Part shown: positions 20,310 through 28,823 of the stretch, piece after piece
How positions within the stretch are numbered: the first letter of the stretch is position 1
Layout of the letters: every line of letters begins with the position of its first letter
DNA from: Roseibium denhamense
Lineage (GTDB): Bacteria > Pseudomonadota > Alphaproteobacteria > Rhizobiales > Stappiaceae
Assembly: GCF_009711415.1 (NCBI RefSeq)
Contig: NZ_SMLZ01000113.1
Location: forward strand, 47,084 to 111,083
Direction: 5' to 3'
DNA length: 64,000 nucleotides
Position numbers and translations under genes: made by a program
The notes under the pieces: generated by a model
What the model was told of the DNA's origin: nothing
Database searches by the model: none
What the model saw: the letters and a program-made list of their open reading frames with translations, nothing else

Positions 20310-21394
20310 TCAGCTGCTCCAAGATTGATCGCCCGGTCCAGTTTCGGCAGGTTTTCGGCAAGACCGCGCCAATCCGCGCGCTCCGCATTACCCTCGCCCC
20401 GCACTCCGAAAAAACTGATGATCTGCTGCCCGTCGCTGGCATAGGCCTCAACCGAGGTCACGTGGCCAACATCTGCAGGTTTTCTGACCGCCCAGACCTC
20501 ATGGATTTGATCCGTGCGCAGATGCAGATGGAACGTTGGATCCATCACATTGATCCATGGTCCCTTGGTCATGACCGTTTCCACCTGGCCGGAATGGATC
20601 TGGATGCAGCCGCGGTTGCCGACGAAGCACATGATTGGAATAGCTTCAGAGGCCGCGTGCCGCAGCAGAGCCGGAACAGCCCCTTTGTCCAGCGGCCATG
20701 CCCAGCTCTCTCCGGCAAGCTCGAAGGCACTGACCCGGTCAAGGTCCAGATCCTTCAAAAGGCCATGGAACTGATGGGGATCCGACATGGCCTGCCAGCG
20801 GTTTCTCAGTTCCGTTTGTGCGCCATCTGCCGGCACCTTCCGGCTGAACGGCTTTGCCGGTGTCACCTCCGGCAGCCAATCCGGCGTCTGATCTGCGCTC
20901 AAAAGCGCTGCGACCAGATCATCCCAAGCCGCCATATCCGTTTCCGGGCGTGCATGAATTTTCTGGACGGCGTCTCCATGCGCATCAAAGAATTGCAGCG
21001 ACCGGCGCACATCTTGTCCCTCATGCTTATCGACCGCAAATCCGTAAATCCAGTTGGCCGGGAACATGCGGGTATCGATATGCTCACCGAGCATCAACGC
21101 GGCCCGTTTGCCGTTCACGAACTTTTCGAACGGCCCGATTTTTTCATGCACGGCGCTCTCGTTCCGCGTGAGCGCCATGACGGTTCCGACCTTTTTCAGG
21201 CCGTCAAACAAATCCTCGAACCGGGGGTCAATCCGGCATGTGCCATGGCCGACAAACCCCGCCACAAGCTCAGCCTCGGAGATACCGAGGGACCGGGCGA
21301 GATCGCGTTCGCGCATCTTCGGATACTGGGAACGCGCCGCTCTGATTACGGCTGCATCCGGCCTTGTTTCTGCATGGAACTGGTCAGCAGTCAT
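20306..21394 (-). CDS. hmuS: Hemin-degrading/heme-handling factor HmuS (HemS/ChuS family)
   Basis: A 362-residue cytoplasmic protein made of two homologous halves, the HemS/ChuS/HmuS architecture. Family members bind heme after import and degrade it or pass it on. First gene of hmuSTUV, divergent from the heme receptor across a 266-bp spacer that contains two TGA-N9-TCA boxes. The full family length is present, so it is likely functional. Confidence 0.92.
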   Translation of the reverse strand: MTADQFHAETRPDAAVIRAARSQYPKMRERDLARSLGISEAELVAGFVGHGTCRIDPRFEDLFDGLKKVGTVMALTRNESAVHEKIGPFEKFVNGKRAALMLGEHIDTRMFPANWIYGFAVDKHEGQDVRRSLQFFDAHGDAVQKIHARPETDMAAWDDLVAALLSADQTPDWLPEVTPAKPFSRKVPADGAQTELRNRWQAMSDPHQFHGLLKDLDLDRVSAFELAGESWAWPLDKGAVPALLRHAASEAIPIMCFVGNRGCIQIHSGQVETVMTKGPWINVMDPTFHLHLRTDQIHEVWAVRKPADVGHVTSVEAYASDGQQIISFFGVRGEGNAERADWRGLAENLPKLDRAINLGAAE

Positions 21395-21542
21395 GGGTTT
21401 GCCTTCGTCTGAATAAGTCGTTTCCGCACCTGCACTCCGACCAAACGCACCCCACCCAGAACGGAATAACCCATTGGATTAGAAACTTAATCTTGAATCA
21501 TTCCAAGAAGGCGGGAAATCGGCACAAGCGCGATCTAATACT

Positions 21543-21557
21543 TGACTCGTATACTCA
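21543..21557. promoter_or_regulatory. Candidate IRO box 1 (RirA-type)
   Basis: TGACTCGTATACTCA fits TGA-N9-TCA, the core of iron-responsive operators described for the rhizobial repressor RirA. It sits between the divergent hmuS and heme-receptor genes, 118 bp before the receptor ATG. The RirA assignment is inference. Confidence 0.5.
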
Positions 21558-21580
21558 TGTTTCATATTCACCGCAATACC

Positions 21581-21595
21581 TGAGTCACTGACTCA
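21581..21595. promoter_or_regulatory. Candidate IRO box 2 (RirA-type)
   Basis: TGAGTCACTGACTCA also fits TGA-N9-TCA and is a near-perfect palindrome (TGAGTC/GACTCA arms). It is 38 bp from box 1, closer to the receptor start. The pair suggests cooperative iron-dependent repression of both divergent transcripts. Confidence 0.5.
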
Positions 21596-21660
21596 TGTTT
21601 AAAGCGCCGTTTGAGAGGCGGCGAAAAGGACGCGACAACGCGCACTCTTGGAGAAGTATT

Positions 21661-23752
21661 ATGGGGCTCACAAAAACCTGCCAAACCCGTTTGATGGGCG
21701 GGGTTGCACTATGGGTTTTGACATTTACCGGCAGCGCGTATGCGCAGGACGGCGCATTCGAAGACAGCGCAACACCATTGCAGCGTATCGTTGTCGGGAC
21801 CGGTGTCGACAAGGTCGCTATTGACACGCCGCAAGCCGTAACGGTGCTTGATCAGGACGCAATTGACGCGCAACAGGCCCGTACAATTGGCGATGTGTTC
21901 AAAGAGATACCGGGGGTCATGCCAATCGGCAGCAACTCGGTGTTTGGAGAAAGCATCAACATCCGCGGGATCGGGGAAAACCTGTCCTCCGACGAGACCC
22001 GGATCATCCTGCAAGTCGATGGGGTCAACAAGTTTTTCGAACAATACCGGATGGGATCGTTTTTCTCTGATCCGGAGCTTTACAAGCAGGTGGAGGTTCT
22101 GCGCGGACCGGCCTCCTCAACGCTTTATGGATCTGGCGCCATGGGCGGGGTGGTCACCTTCACCACGAAAGACGCGAGCGACTTTCTTGATCCCGGCGAC
22201 AAGTTTGGCGGCCGCCTGAAAACCTCCTGGGACTCCAATGGCAACGGCTGGCTCGGCAGCGCGATTGTCGCAGCAGAGCCTATTGAAAATGCCGAGATCC
22301 TGGGCGCGTTGAACTACAGGAAATCACAGGACCTTGCCGACGGCCAAGGCAATGACATCGACGATTCCGATTTTGATTCGATCAACGGCCTGATCAAGGG
22401 CCGTTACACATTCGGCGCAAATAACGATCAATCCGTCCTTTGCAAGCTATCAGCGCTGGACCAGCGATGAAGACAACCAGGGTTATGACCAGATCACCTG
22501 GGGCACGACCTTTGGAAATGTCGACCGGACGGTAACAGATCAGACCGCGATTGCCGGTTATGAGAATGCGTTCACCGGCAACAATCTTCTAGACTTCAAG
22601 GCTCAGGTCAGCTGGTCCGACACGCGGGTCAAGCAAAGCAACATGGACCCGGTTTGCTTTGGACCTACGACTTGCGTCTACGCGTTCGGCCTAAATTCCG
22701 AATATTCCTATGAAACCTGGCAGGGCAAGGCCGATAACGTATCCACGTTCGACCTTGGAAGTGACTGGATGGCCTATGTCACGACCGGTTTGGATGCCCA
22801 GTACCAGGAACGCCGCAATCCCCGCGACATGGGCGCCTATACCCAAAGCGGATCCGCTACCCATCCGGAGGGCGAAACCAAAAACATGGGCGGCTTCGTT
22901 CAGACAGAGTTTGTCTGGAACGACCGCGTGACCCTGATCCCCGGCATGCGCATCGACTATGGCAATGTCTCGATCGGCAGCTACACGGACAGCAGCGGCG
23001 ATACGGTTACCTTGAATGAGGAAAAGACCAAGATCGGCTACTCACCGAAACTGGCGGCCATGGTCAAGATGACCGATTGGCTTGGCATCTTCGGATCGGT
23101 CGCACACACCGAACGCCTGCCATCCCTGGATGAAGTCTTCTCGAACTACACCGTCAATGCGATTGAGAAGGAAAAATCCAACAACTTCGAGGCAGGCTTT
23201 ACACTCGCCTTTGATGACCTGGTCCGCGGCGGCGATGCCTTCCGCCTGAAAACAACCGCCTTCCGGAACAACATTACCGACTATTATGCAAGCTACTGGA
23301 ACGGCACCACTGTGGTGACCGACATTATTCCGGAAGCCCGGTACGAAGGGTTCGAGGTCGAGGCGTCCTACTGGACAGACACGATCTACGGGACACTTGG
23401 GGCATCCGTCATCCGCGGTAAAAACCGCGACACAGGCGGCGACCTGAATGCCGTTCCAGCCGACAATGCCTTCCTGAAGATCGGGTATGTGCACCGCCCC
23501 TGGAATCTCGATTTCGGCTGGCGGGGTGACTTCTACGCCGCCCAGGACCGGGTCGGCACTTCCGGAAACACGACCGCCGGATATGCCCTTCACAACCTTT
23601 ATGCGGCCTGGAAGCCGGACGAGGGCCTGATGGCGGGTAGCGAACTCCGGTTCAACGTCGACAACGTCTTCGACAAGTCCTACCGGAACCACCTGGATGG
23701 CGACGAAGGCGCGGGCCGGAGCTTCAAGTTGAGCTTTGCGAAGACGTTCTGA
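21661..23752 (+). pseudogene. TonB-dependent heme receptor, frameshifted (HmuR/BhuR-like)
   Basis: An outer-membrane TonB-dependent receptor that would import heme. From the ATG at 21661 (preceded by GGAGA) it has a signal peptide ending AYAQD, a TonB box-like start, a plug domain (TPQAVTVLDQDAI..., VLRGPASSTLYGSGAMGG) and a long beta-barrel ending in SFAKTF with a C-terminal Phe. The frame breaks at 22439-22441: with one T fewer in GTCCTTTGC the reading continues SVLASYQRWTSDED and stays open to the stop at 23752. As written, the first frame ends at 22470 (291 residues from 21595) and the barrel resumes in another frame. The gene is either a real mutation, a phase-variable site or a sequencing error. 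Confidence 0.85.
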
Positions 23753-23810
23753 TTGAACCGAGGGTGCCCGGACCATGCGGGCACTCTCCCCTGTTTGAAG
23801 GAGACCCGGC

Positions 23811-24245
23811 ATGCCCCCGTTAAACTGGACCTTGTCTGTCTACGCCGTGGCCATCGCGGCCGGCACTGTCTTTGGCCCTGGTGCCGTCGAAGCGGCTGAC
23901 CCCGTGATTTCGATGGAACTCAACAAGACCGAGCCGTCGGGCGCAGGATGCCGGTTCTCGTTTGTCCTTCGGAATGAGACCGGACGGGATCTGCCCGCAG
24001 CCGCCTATGAAGCTGTCCTGTTCAACACAGACGGCGTCATTGATCAGATGTCGGTGCTGGAATTCGGAGCCTTGACGTCTGGCAAGACGGTGGTCCGCCA
24101 GTTCGAAATGCCGGGTGTCGACTGCACCAAGGCCGGACGTCTTTTGATCAACGGTCCGGTGGGATGCACTGCCACCAACACGCCCGGACATTGCTCTGCC
24201 GCTCTGACTGTGTCGAGCCGGTCAACCTTCCCTCTTGTTCAATAG
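23811..24245 (+). CDS. Small periplasmic protein of the heme locus
   Basis: A 144-residue protein with a signal peptide (AVEAADP, residue ~29) and three conserved-looking Cys in the mature part (AGCRF, VDCTKA, VGCTAT plus GHCSA). The mature part has alternating beta-strand-like segments (FSFVLRNETGRDLPAAAYE). It lies 58 bp after the receptor and 9 bp before exbB, so it is part of the same operon. Similar small proteins occur beside exbB/tonB in alphaproteobacterial heme loci, but I do not know the function. It may be a periplasmic heme or TonB accessory. Confidence 0.7.
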   Translation: MPPLNWTLSVYAVAIAAGTVFGPGAVEAADPVISMELNKTEPSGAGCRFSFVLRNETGRDLPAAAYEAVLFNTDGVIDQMSVLEFGALTSGKTVVRQFEMPGVDCTKAGRLLINGPVGCTATNTPGHCSAALTVSSRSTFPLVQ

Positions 24246-24254
24246 GAATTTGCC

Positions 24255-24941
24255 ATGCTGCCTCAATTGATCAGTCAGATTTCCGCGTTTCTTCAGCTTG
24301 GCGGACCGGTTGTCACCGTCATCGCCGGTCTGTCGGTAATTGCACTGGCGCTCATCCTGGTCAAAGTCTTTGAGTTTGTCAGTTGCGGGGTAGGCACGGG
24401 CACGCGTGCAAAGGACAGTGTCGCCCTCTGGCAATCGGGCCGCCTGACCGGCCTTCAGACCCGATTTGCCGATCCGAAGAGCGCTGCATGCAATGCCGTT
24501 GCGACCACATGCAAGCTGTTGGCCCAGCGCGCGCGCAAGGCAGACATTGAAGAGCGGGTCAGCGTCCAGGCGTCCAAAGACCTGCATCATTTTTCCAAAG
24601 GCGTCAGGGCACTCGAGGCAATCGCTCAGGTCGCGCCTCTTATTGGCCTATTTGGAACCGTGCTTGGCATGATCGAGGCTTTTCAGGCCCTGCAAAATGC
24701 CGGTTCGAATGTTGATCCTTCGGCGCTGGCGGGGGGCATCTGGGTCGCCCTAATGACAACGGCCGCCGGACTGGCGGTTGCCATGCCGGTTTCGCTGGTG
24801 GTCACCTGGCTGGAAGCACGCCTGGAGGCGGAGCGCATTCTGATTGAAACGCTGACATCCGCTTTGCTACTGCCATCAGCGGCGGAATCCGACCATCCTG
24901 AACCGGCTGCGTTCGAGCCACAGCTGTCCTATGCACGTTGA
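24255..24941 (+). CDS. exbB: ExbB/MotA/TolQ-family proton channel protein
   Basis: A 228-residue inner-membrane protein with three transmembrane segments, including the conserved VAPLIGLFGTVLGMIEAFQA and MTTAAGLAVAMPVSLVV segments of ExbB/TolQ. Together with ExbD it uses the proton gradient to energise TonB. It overlaps the first exbD gene by 11 bp, indicating one operon with exbD, exbD2 and tonB. Confidence 0.92.
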   Translation: MLPQLISQISAFLQLGGPVVTVIAGLSVIALALILVKVFEFVSCGVGTGTRAKDSVALWQSGRLTGLQTRFADPKSAACNAVATTCKLLAQRARKADIEERVSVQASKDLHHFSKGVRALEAIAQVAPLIGLFGTVLGMIEAFQALQNAGSNVDPSALAGGIWVALMTTAAGLAVAMPVSLVVTWLEARLEAERILIETLTSALLLPSAAESDHPEPAAFEPQLSYAR

Positions 24942-25317
24942 TCCGCTTCCCAAGAAACACAAACCAATCTCACTGACACCGCTGGTTGACGTGATCTTTC
25001 TGCTTCTTCTGTTTTTCATGCTGTCCTCGACATTCACCAAGTTTGGACAGGTAGAGATCGGGGCACCGCCCGCGAGCGGTGGTGCGGGGGCCATGCCGAA
25101 AGCCATTTTGACGGTCAGACCAGAAGGGCTGCGGCTCAACGGATCGCCCATTGCGGACGAGATGCTGGAAGACCAGGCCGGCACGCTCATGGCCAAGGAT
25201 ATCGACAACATATTGGTGCTGGTGCGCGGTGAGAGCACGACACAGCAGCTTGTCACCGTCATGAGTGTGCTGCGGAACGTCGAAGGCCTGACGGTCACGG
25301 TCGCAGGTGGACAATGA
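24931..25317 (+). CDS. exbD: ExbD/TolR-family protein (first copy)
   Basis: A 128-residue single-span protein. SLTPLVDVIFLLLLFFMLSS is the characteristic ExbD/TolR membrane segment and contains the essential Asp; a periplasmic domain follows. It partners with ExbB and TonB. It overlaps the next gene by 4 bp. Confidence 0.9.
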   Translation: MHVDPLPKKHKPISLTPLVDVIFLLLLFFMLSSTFTKFGQVEIGAPPASGGAGAMPKAILTVRPEGLRLNGSPIADEMLEDQAGTLMAKDIDNILVLVRGESTTQQLVTVMSVLRNVEGLTVTVAGGQ

Positions 25318-25715
25318 TCAATCTTCCGTCCAAACCGTCGAAACGCCCGATGGAGACGACCGTCTCGTTGATCAACATCGTTTTCCTGATGCTGATCTTC
25401 TTTCTGGTGGCCGGCCAGCTTTCCCCGGCCCAGGATCCTCACGTTACGCTGTCAGCAACCGAAACTGCCGATCCGCTTCCGCCGCCCGATGCCCTTTTTG
25501 CCCGGCAAGACGGCAGTCTTTACGTCCGTGAACAGGAAGTCACGGCGGCGGACTATCTGGCCCAAGTGAGCGCTATCCATGACGGCCAGGACACAATTGT
25601 CCGCCTGGCGGCCGATGAAGCGTTGAACGCAATACGTTTGCTCGACCACATCGGCGCCCTTTATGGGGCGGGCGCAGCCAAGGTTGTGGTTGTGACGCGC
25701 AAGGGGGCGCAATGA
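25314..25715 (+). CDS. exbD: ExbD/TolR-family protein (second copy)
   Basis: A 133-residue protein with the same single-span topology; its membrane segment is TVSLINIVFLMLIFFLVAGQ. The conserved Asp of the first copy's membrane segment is replaced by Asn (LINIVFLM against LVDVIFLL), so it may be a structural partner of a mixed ExbD pair. It overlaps tonB by 4 bp. Confidence 0.85.
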   Translation: MINLPSKPSKRPMETTVSLINIVFLMLIFFLVAGQLSPAQDPHVTLSATETADPLPPPDALFARQDGSLYVREQEVTAADYLAQVSAIHDGQDTIVRLAADEALNAIRLLDHIGALYGAGAAKVVVVTRKGAQ

Positions 25716-26833
25716 CACGGCGCGGCCGCGTGTGGACAATTGCCCTTCTTGCCTCAGCCGCTTTACATGCCGGCGCGGTTGCCGTGAGCCTTTCCGCAAA
25801 GCCGAAGCTCGAACTCGGCGGCGCCGGGGCCTACGAGGCCCCAACTCTTGGCAGTTCGCCCTTCAACACCGTTGTTGCGGGCACACTTGCGGCAACTGTA
25901 ACCCCGGCGGTCGACGTCCCGATCTCCGAACCAGCTGCCGACGCTTCTGTTGTCAGCGCCAAACGCGTGCAATCCGCCCCCCTGACCACGGCCCGCCCTG
26001 TTTCTCCGGCCGTGCCAGCGACGGCGGCCGTTTCAACGCAATCCTCAACGGCCCTGCCTTTGTCATCACGGGGCACCCCTCTTCTGTCTGCCAAGCAGGC
26101 GCAAAACACACCCGAACAGTTCCTGAAAGCCGCAAGTCCCGTCCCCTCTAACCTTGCGAAGCCCGCACCGGTGGAAACAGCACCGCACCTCCCGCCTGAG
26201 ACGCCTGAGGATGAGCCCCGCGAAAAAGAGGCCGACCCGGTGCGGGAACAAGACAGGCAGCTCGACGAGAGCGTGGCCGAACCGGCTGCTGCCGTTGAGA
26301 TATCCAGCAAGAGCCAGCAAATTGCCCCCGAACCAGCTGATGCCGTTGAGGAGACTACGGCCTTGCCTGCCGATGCTCCCTTGCCGCGCACCAAACCGGC
26401 ACCGCCAAAGCGGACGGTTACAACGCAACCGGACCGAAGCGTGCAGGAGCAGCCCAAAGCTGCGGCCAAAACCCGGTCCGGCGCAGGCGGACAATCAAAC
26501 CAAACGGCACAAAAGGGTGGATCTCAGCGCAAAGGCAAAAGCGACACGGCCGGTAATGCTGCTGTTTCCAACTACCCGGGAAAAGTCTACCGCCAATTGC
26601 TGCGGGCGGTTCGGGCGCCGCGCAGCGGACGGCCACCCCGGCGGGACGCGCAGGTGCGCTTCACGGTCAACGCGGCTGGTGCGGTTTCGGGCATCCGCCT
26701 CTTTCAATCGTCAGGATCAACCGCATTCGACAAAGCTGTGCAAGCCGCGGTCCGGTCCGCCGCCCCCTTTCCGGCCATTCCACCGGCCGCAAACCGGTCC
26801 ACCTGGACCTTCACCCTGCCGGTTGGCCAGTAA
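25712..26833 (+). CDS. tonB: TonB protein
   Basis: A 373-residue energy transducer. The N-terminal anchor helix (VWTIALLASAALHAGAVAVS) is followed by a long Pro/Ala/Glu-rich periplasmic linker (about residues 45-275) and a C-terminal TonB domain (about 290-373, VRFTVNAAGAVSGIRLFQSS...). It delivers energy to the co-encoded receptor. It is the last gene of the receptor-exbB-exbD-exbD-tonB operon. The linker is long compared with E. coli TonB. Confidence 0.9.
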   Translation: MTRRGRVWTIALLASAALHAGAVAVSLSAKPKLELGGAGAYEAPTLGSSPFNTVVAGTLAATVTPAVDVPISEPAADASVVSAKRVQSAPLTTARPVSPAVPATAAVSTQSSTALPLSSRGTPLLSAKQAQNTPEQFLKAASPVPSNLAKPAPVETAPHLPPETPEDEPREKEADPVREQDRQLDESVAEPAAAVEISSKSQQIAPEPADAVEETTALPADAPLPRTKPAPPKRTVTTQPDRSVQEQPKAAAKTRSGAGGQSNQTAQKGGSQRKGKSDTAGNAAVSNYPGKVYRQLLRAVRAPRSGRPPRRDAQVRFTVNAAGAVSGIRLFQSSGSTAFDKAVQAAVRSAAPFPAIPPAANRSTWTFTLPVGQ

Positions 26834-27221
26834 CAAGGCATATGACTATGATTTCACAGGCAACTGGCACACACCACAAAGCCCCCCATATTCCGTGAGC
26901 TCCAACCTCAAATAAGCGCAAGACCAGCAGCGAACGGCACAGCAAGTGGATCCAGGATCGAGTCCGGGATGGGGGATTGCCCCAGACCGCTCTTGAAAGT
27001 GGCGCCAACGAAACACCAATCGGACTTGCCTTAGCATGGCGCAGAGGCGAAGGCAGGGGCCGGCAAATCCGTACTGACGTTTTGCCCGAAACCCCTCTAG
27101 AAACTGGCGCCAACGAAACACCAATCCGCCTGGCCTTTTGCGGCGGCTGGCGCTCCCGGATCCCGGTGCGATGCGCGGCCCGCAGGACGGCTTTGACCGG
27201 GCTTGCCCAGGAGACATATCA
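26834..27221. other. Repeat-containing spacer before prfC
   Basis: No gene is supported. It contains a partial related unit around 26978-27030 (GAAAGTGGCGCCAACGAAAC...), then the full 105-bp repeat at 27040-27144. The GGCGCCAACGAAACACCAATC block recurs at a period of about 105 bp, so it looks like a tandem with one diverged unit. Short minus-strand frames over both repeat copies are repeat-derived. Confidence 0.6.
27040..27144 (+). repeat. 105-bp direct repeat, copy 2
   Basis: Same orientation and nearly the same sequence as 17351-17455, including the TTTTGCCCGAAACCCCTC and CCTGGCCTTTTGCGGC blocks. It is preceded by a diverged partial unit. It lies just upstream of prfC. Confidence 0.85.
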
Positions 27222-28820
27222 ATGGCCACCAATGGCGCGGCGCCCCATCAGACCCGGCGCACCTTCGCGATCATCTCGCACCCGGACGCCGGTAAGACAA
27301 CGCTCACCGAAAAGCTTCTCTTGTCGGGTGGTGCAATCCGGGCCGCCGGTCAGGTCCGTGCGCGCGGCGAACGCCGTAGGGCCCGCTCAGACTGGATGAA
27401 GATCGAGCAGGAACGCGGGATTTCGGTGTCCTCGTCCGTCATGACGTTCGAGCGGGGCGGCATCATCTACAATCTGCTCGACACACCGGGCCACGAGGAC
27501 TTTTCCGAAGATACGTACCGCACGCTCACCGCTGTCGATGCGGCCATCATGGTGATTGATGCGGCAAAAGGCATCGAAACCCAGACCCGCAAGCTGTTTG
27601 AAGTCTGCCGCCTGCGCGACATTCCGATCATCACCTTCGTCAACAAGATCGACCGTGAAGGCCGTCACGCGCTGGAGATCTTGGACGAGGTCCAGGAGGC
27701 CCTTGCCCTGGACGTCTCCCCGCAGACCTGGCCTGTCGGCATGGGCTCGGACTTTTTCGGGGTCTATGATTGGCAGAAAAAGGAATTCCACACCTCGGCC
27801 GGGGAGCGCGGCGGGCCGTATACGCAAACTAAGACCGTTTCCGGCCTGGACGATGAGACCCTTACCGGCACCGTTTTCGACCGGATCATGGATGAACTCA
27901 CCGAAAATGTGGAACTTGGCAGCGAAGGCTATGCGGAGTTCGACAAGGAGAGCTTCCTGGAAGGTCACCTGACCCCGGTCTTCTTCGGGTCCGCCCTGCG
28001 GGATTACGGCATCGAAGAGATCCTGAATTTCATCGCGGACTTCGCACCGCCGCCCCATTCGCAGCCGGCGACCGGCGGACGCACGATCATGCCGGAAGAG
28101 GACAAGGTCACCGGATTTGTCTTCAAGGTGCAGGCAAACATGGACCCCAAACACCGGGACCGCATTGCTTTCGTGCGCCTGTGCTCGGGCACCTTCAAGC
28201 GGGGCATGAAGCTGAAACATGTGCGCGCGGGCAAGCAGATCGCGGTATCGGCGCCGATCTTCTTCTTCGCCGAGGAGCGCGAGATTGCCGAAAACGCCTA
28301 TCCGGGCGATGTGATCGGCGTGCCCAACCATGGCCAGCTGCGGGTCGGCGATACGCTCACCGAAGGCGAGAACATTCATGTGACCGGCCTGCCTGCCTTC
28401 GCGCCGGAAATCCTGCGGCGCGTGCGCCTGTCCGACACCATGCGCGTCAAGCAGATGCGCCAGGGCCTCCAGGATCTGGCCGAAGAGGGTCTTGTCCAGA
28501 TCTTCAAGCCGGACCTTGGCTCCAACTGGATCGTCGGCGTGGTCGGCGCCCTGCAGCTGGACGTCGTCGTCGACCGTTTGAAGGCGGAATACGGCACCGA
28601 AATCGGTTTTGAAACCGTGCCCTACTCGACGGCGCGCTGGATCGAGACCGACAGCCAGACGCTTCAAAAAATGATCGAGGCACACCGCATGTCGATTGCC
28701 AACGACCGCGACGACAAACCGGTGTTCCTGTTCAAGAACGCCTGGGAAATCGGCCATATCACCGAAAAATTCTCAGATGTCACTTTCCGCGAAACCCGCG
28801 AGATTGTTTACGAAGACTGA
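27222..28820 (+). CDS. prfC: Peptide chain release factor 3 (RF3)
   Basis: A translational GTPase that removes RF1/RF2 from ribosomes after termination. From the ATG at 27222 (MATNGAAPHQ, preceded by AGGAG) it is about 532 residues, the normal RF3 length. SHPDAGKTT is G1, RGISVSSSV the switch I region, DTPGHEDFSED G3 and NKIDREG G4. The frame is open 28 codons further upstream but that extension does not resemble RF3. Its last 123 bp, including the stop, are duplicated at 31406-31528, yet the gene itself is intact. The next gene ends 3 bp after the prfC stop on the other strand. Confidence 0.95.
   Translation: MATNGAAPHQTRRTFAIISHPDAGKTTLTEKLLLSGGAIRAAGQVRARGERRRARSDWMKIEQERGISVSSSVMTFERGGIIYNLLDTPGHEDFSEDTYRTLTAVDAAIMVIDAAKGIETQTRKLFEVCRLRDIPIITFVNKIDREGRHALEILDEVQEALALDVSPQTWPVGMGSDFFGVYDWQKKEFHTSAGERGGPYTQTKTVSGLDDETLTGTVFDRIMDELTENVELGSEGYAEFDKESFLEGHLTPVFFGSALRDYGIEEILNFIADFAPPPHSQPATGGRTIMPEEDKVTGFVFKVQANMDPKHRDRIAFVRLCSGTFKRGMKLKHVRAGKQIAVSAPIFFFAEEREIAENAYPGDVIGVPNHGQLRVGDTLTEGENIHVTGLPAFAPEILRRVRLSDTMRVKQMRQGLQDLAEEGLVQIFKPDLGSNWIVGVVGALQLDVVVDRLKAEYGTEIGFETVPYSTARWIETDSQTLQKMIEAHRMSIANDRDDKPVFLFKNAWEIGHITEKFSDVTFRETREIVYED
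28698..28820 (+). repeat. prfC 3'-end direct repeat, left copy
   Basis: The final 123 bp of prfC match 31406-31528 at 122 of 123 positions, by direct comparison; the single difference is C at 28712 against T at 31420. It marks the left boundary of the inserted segment. Confidence 0.95.
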
Positions 28821-28823
28821 TTG

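Noticed and set aside
27387..28757. 456-codon minus-strand frame
   Set aside because: Antisense to prfC, no motifs; prfC has all G-motifs in its own frame.
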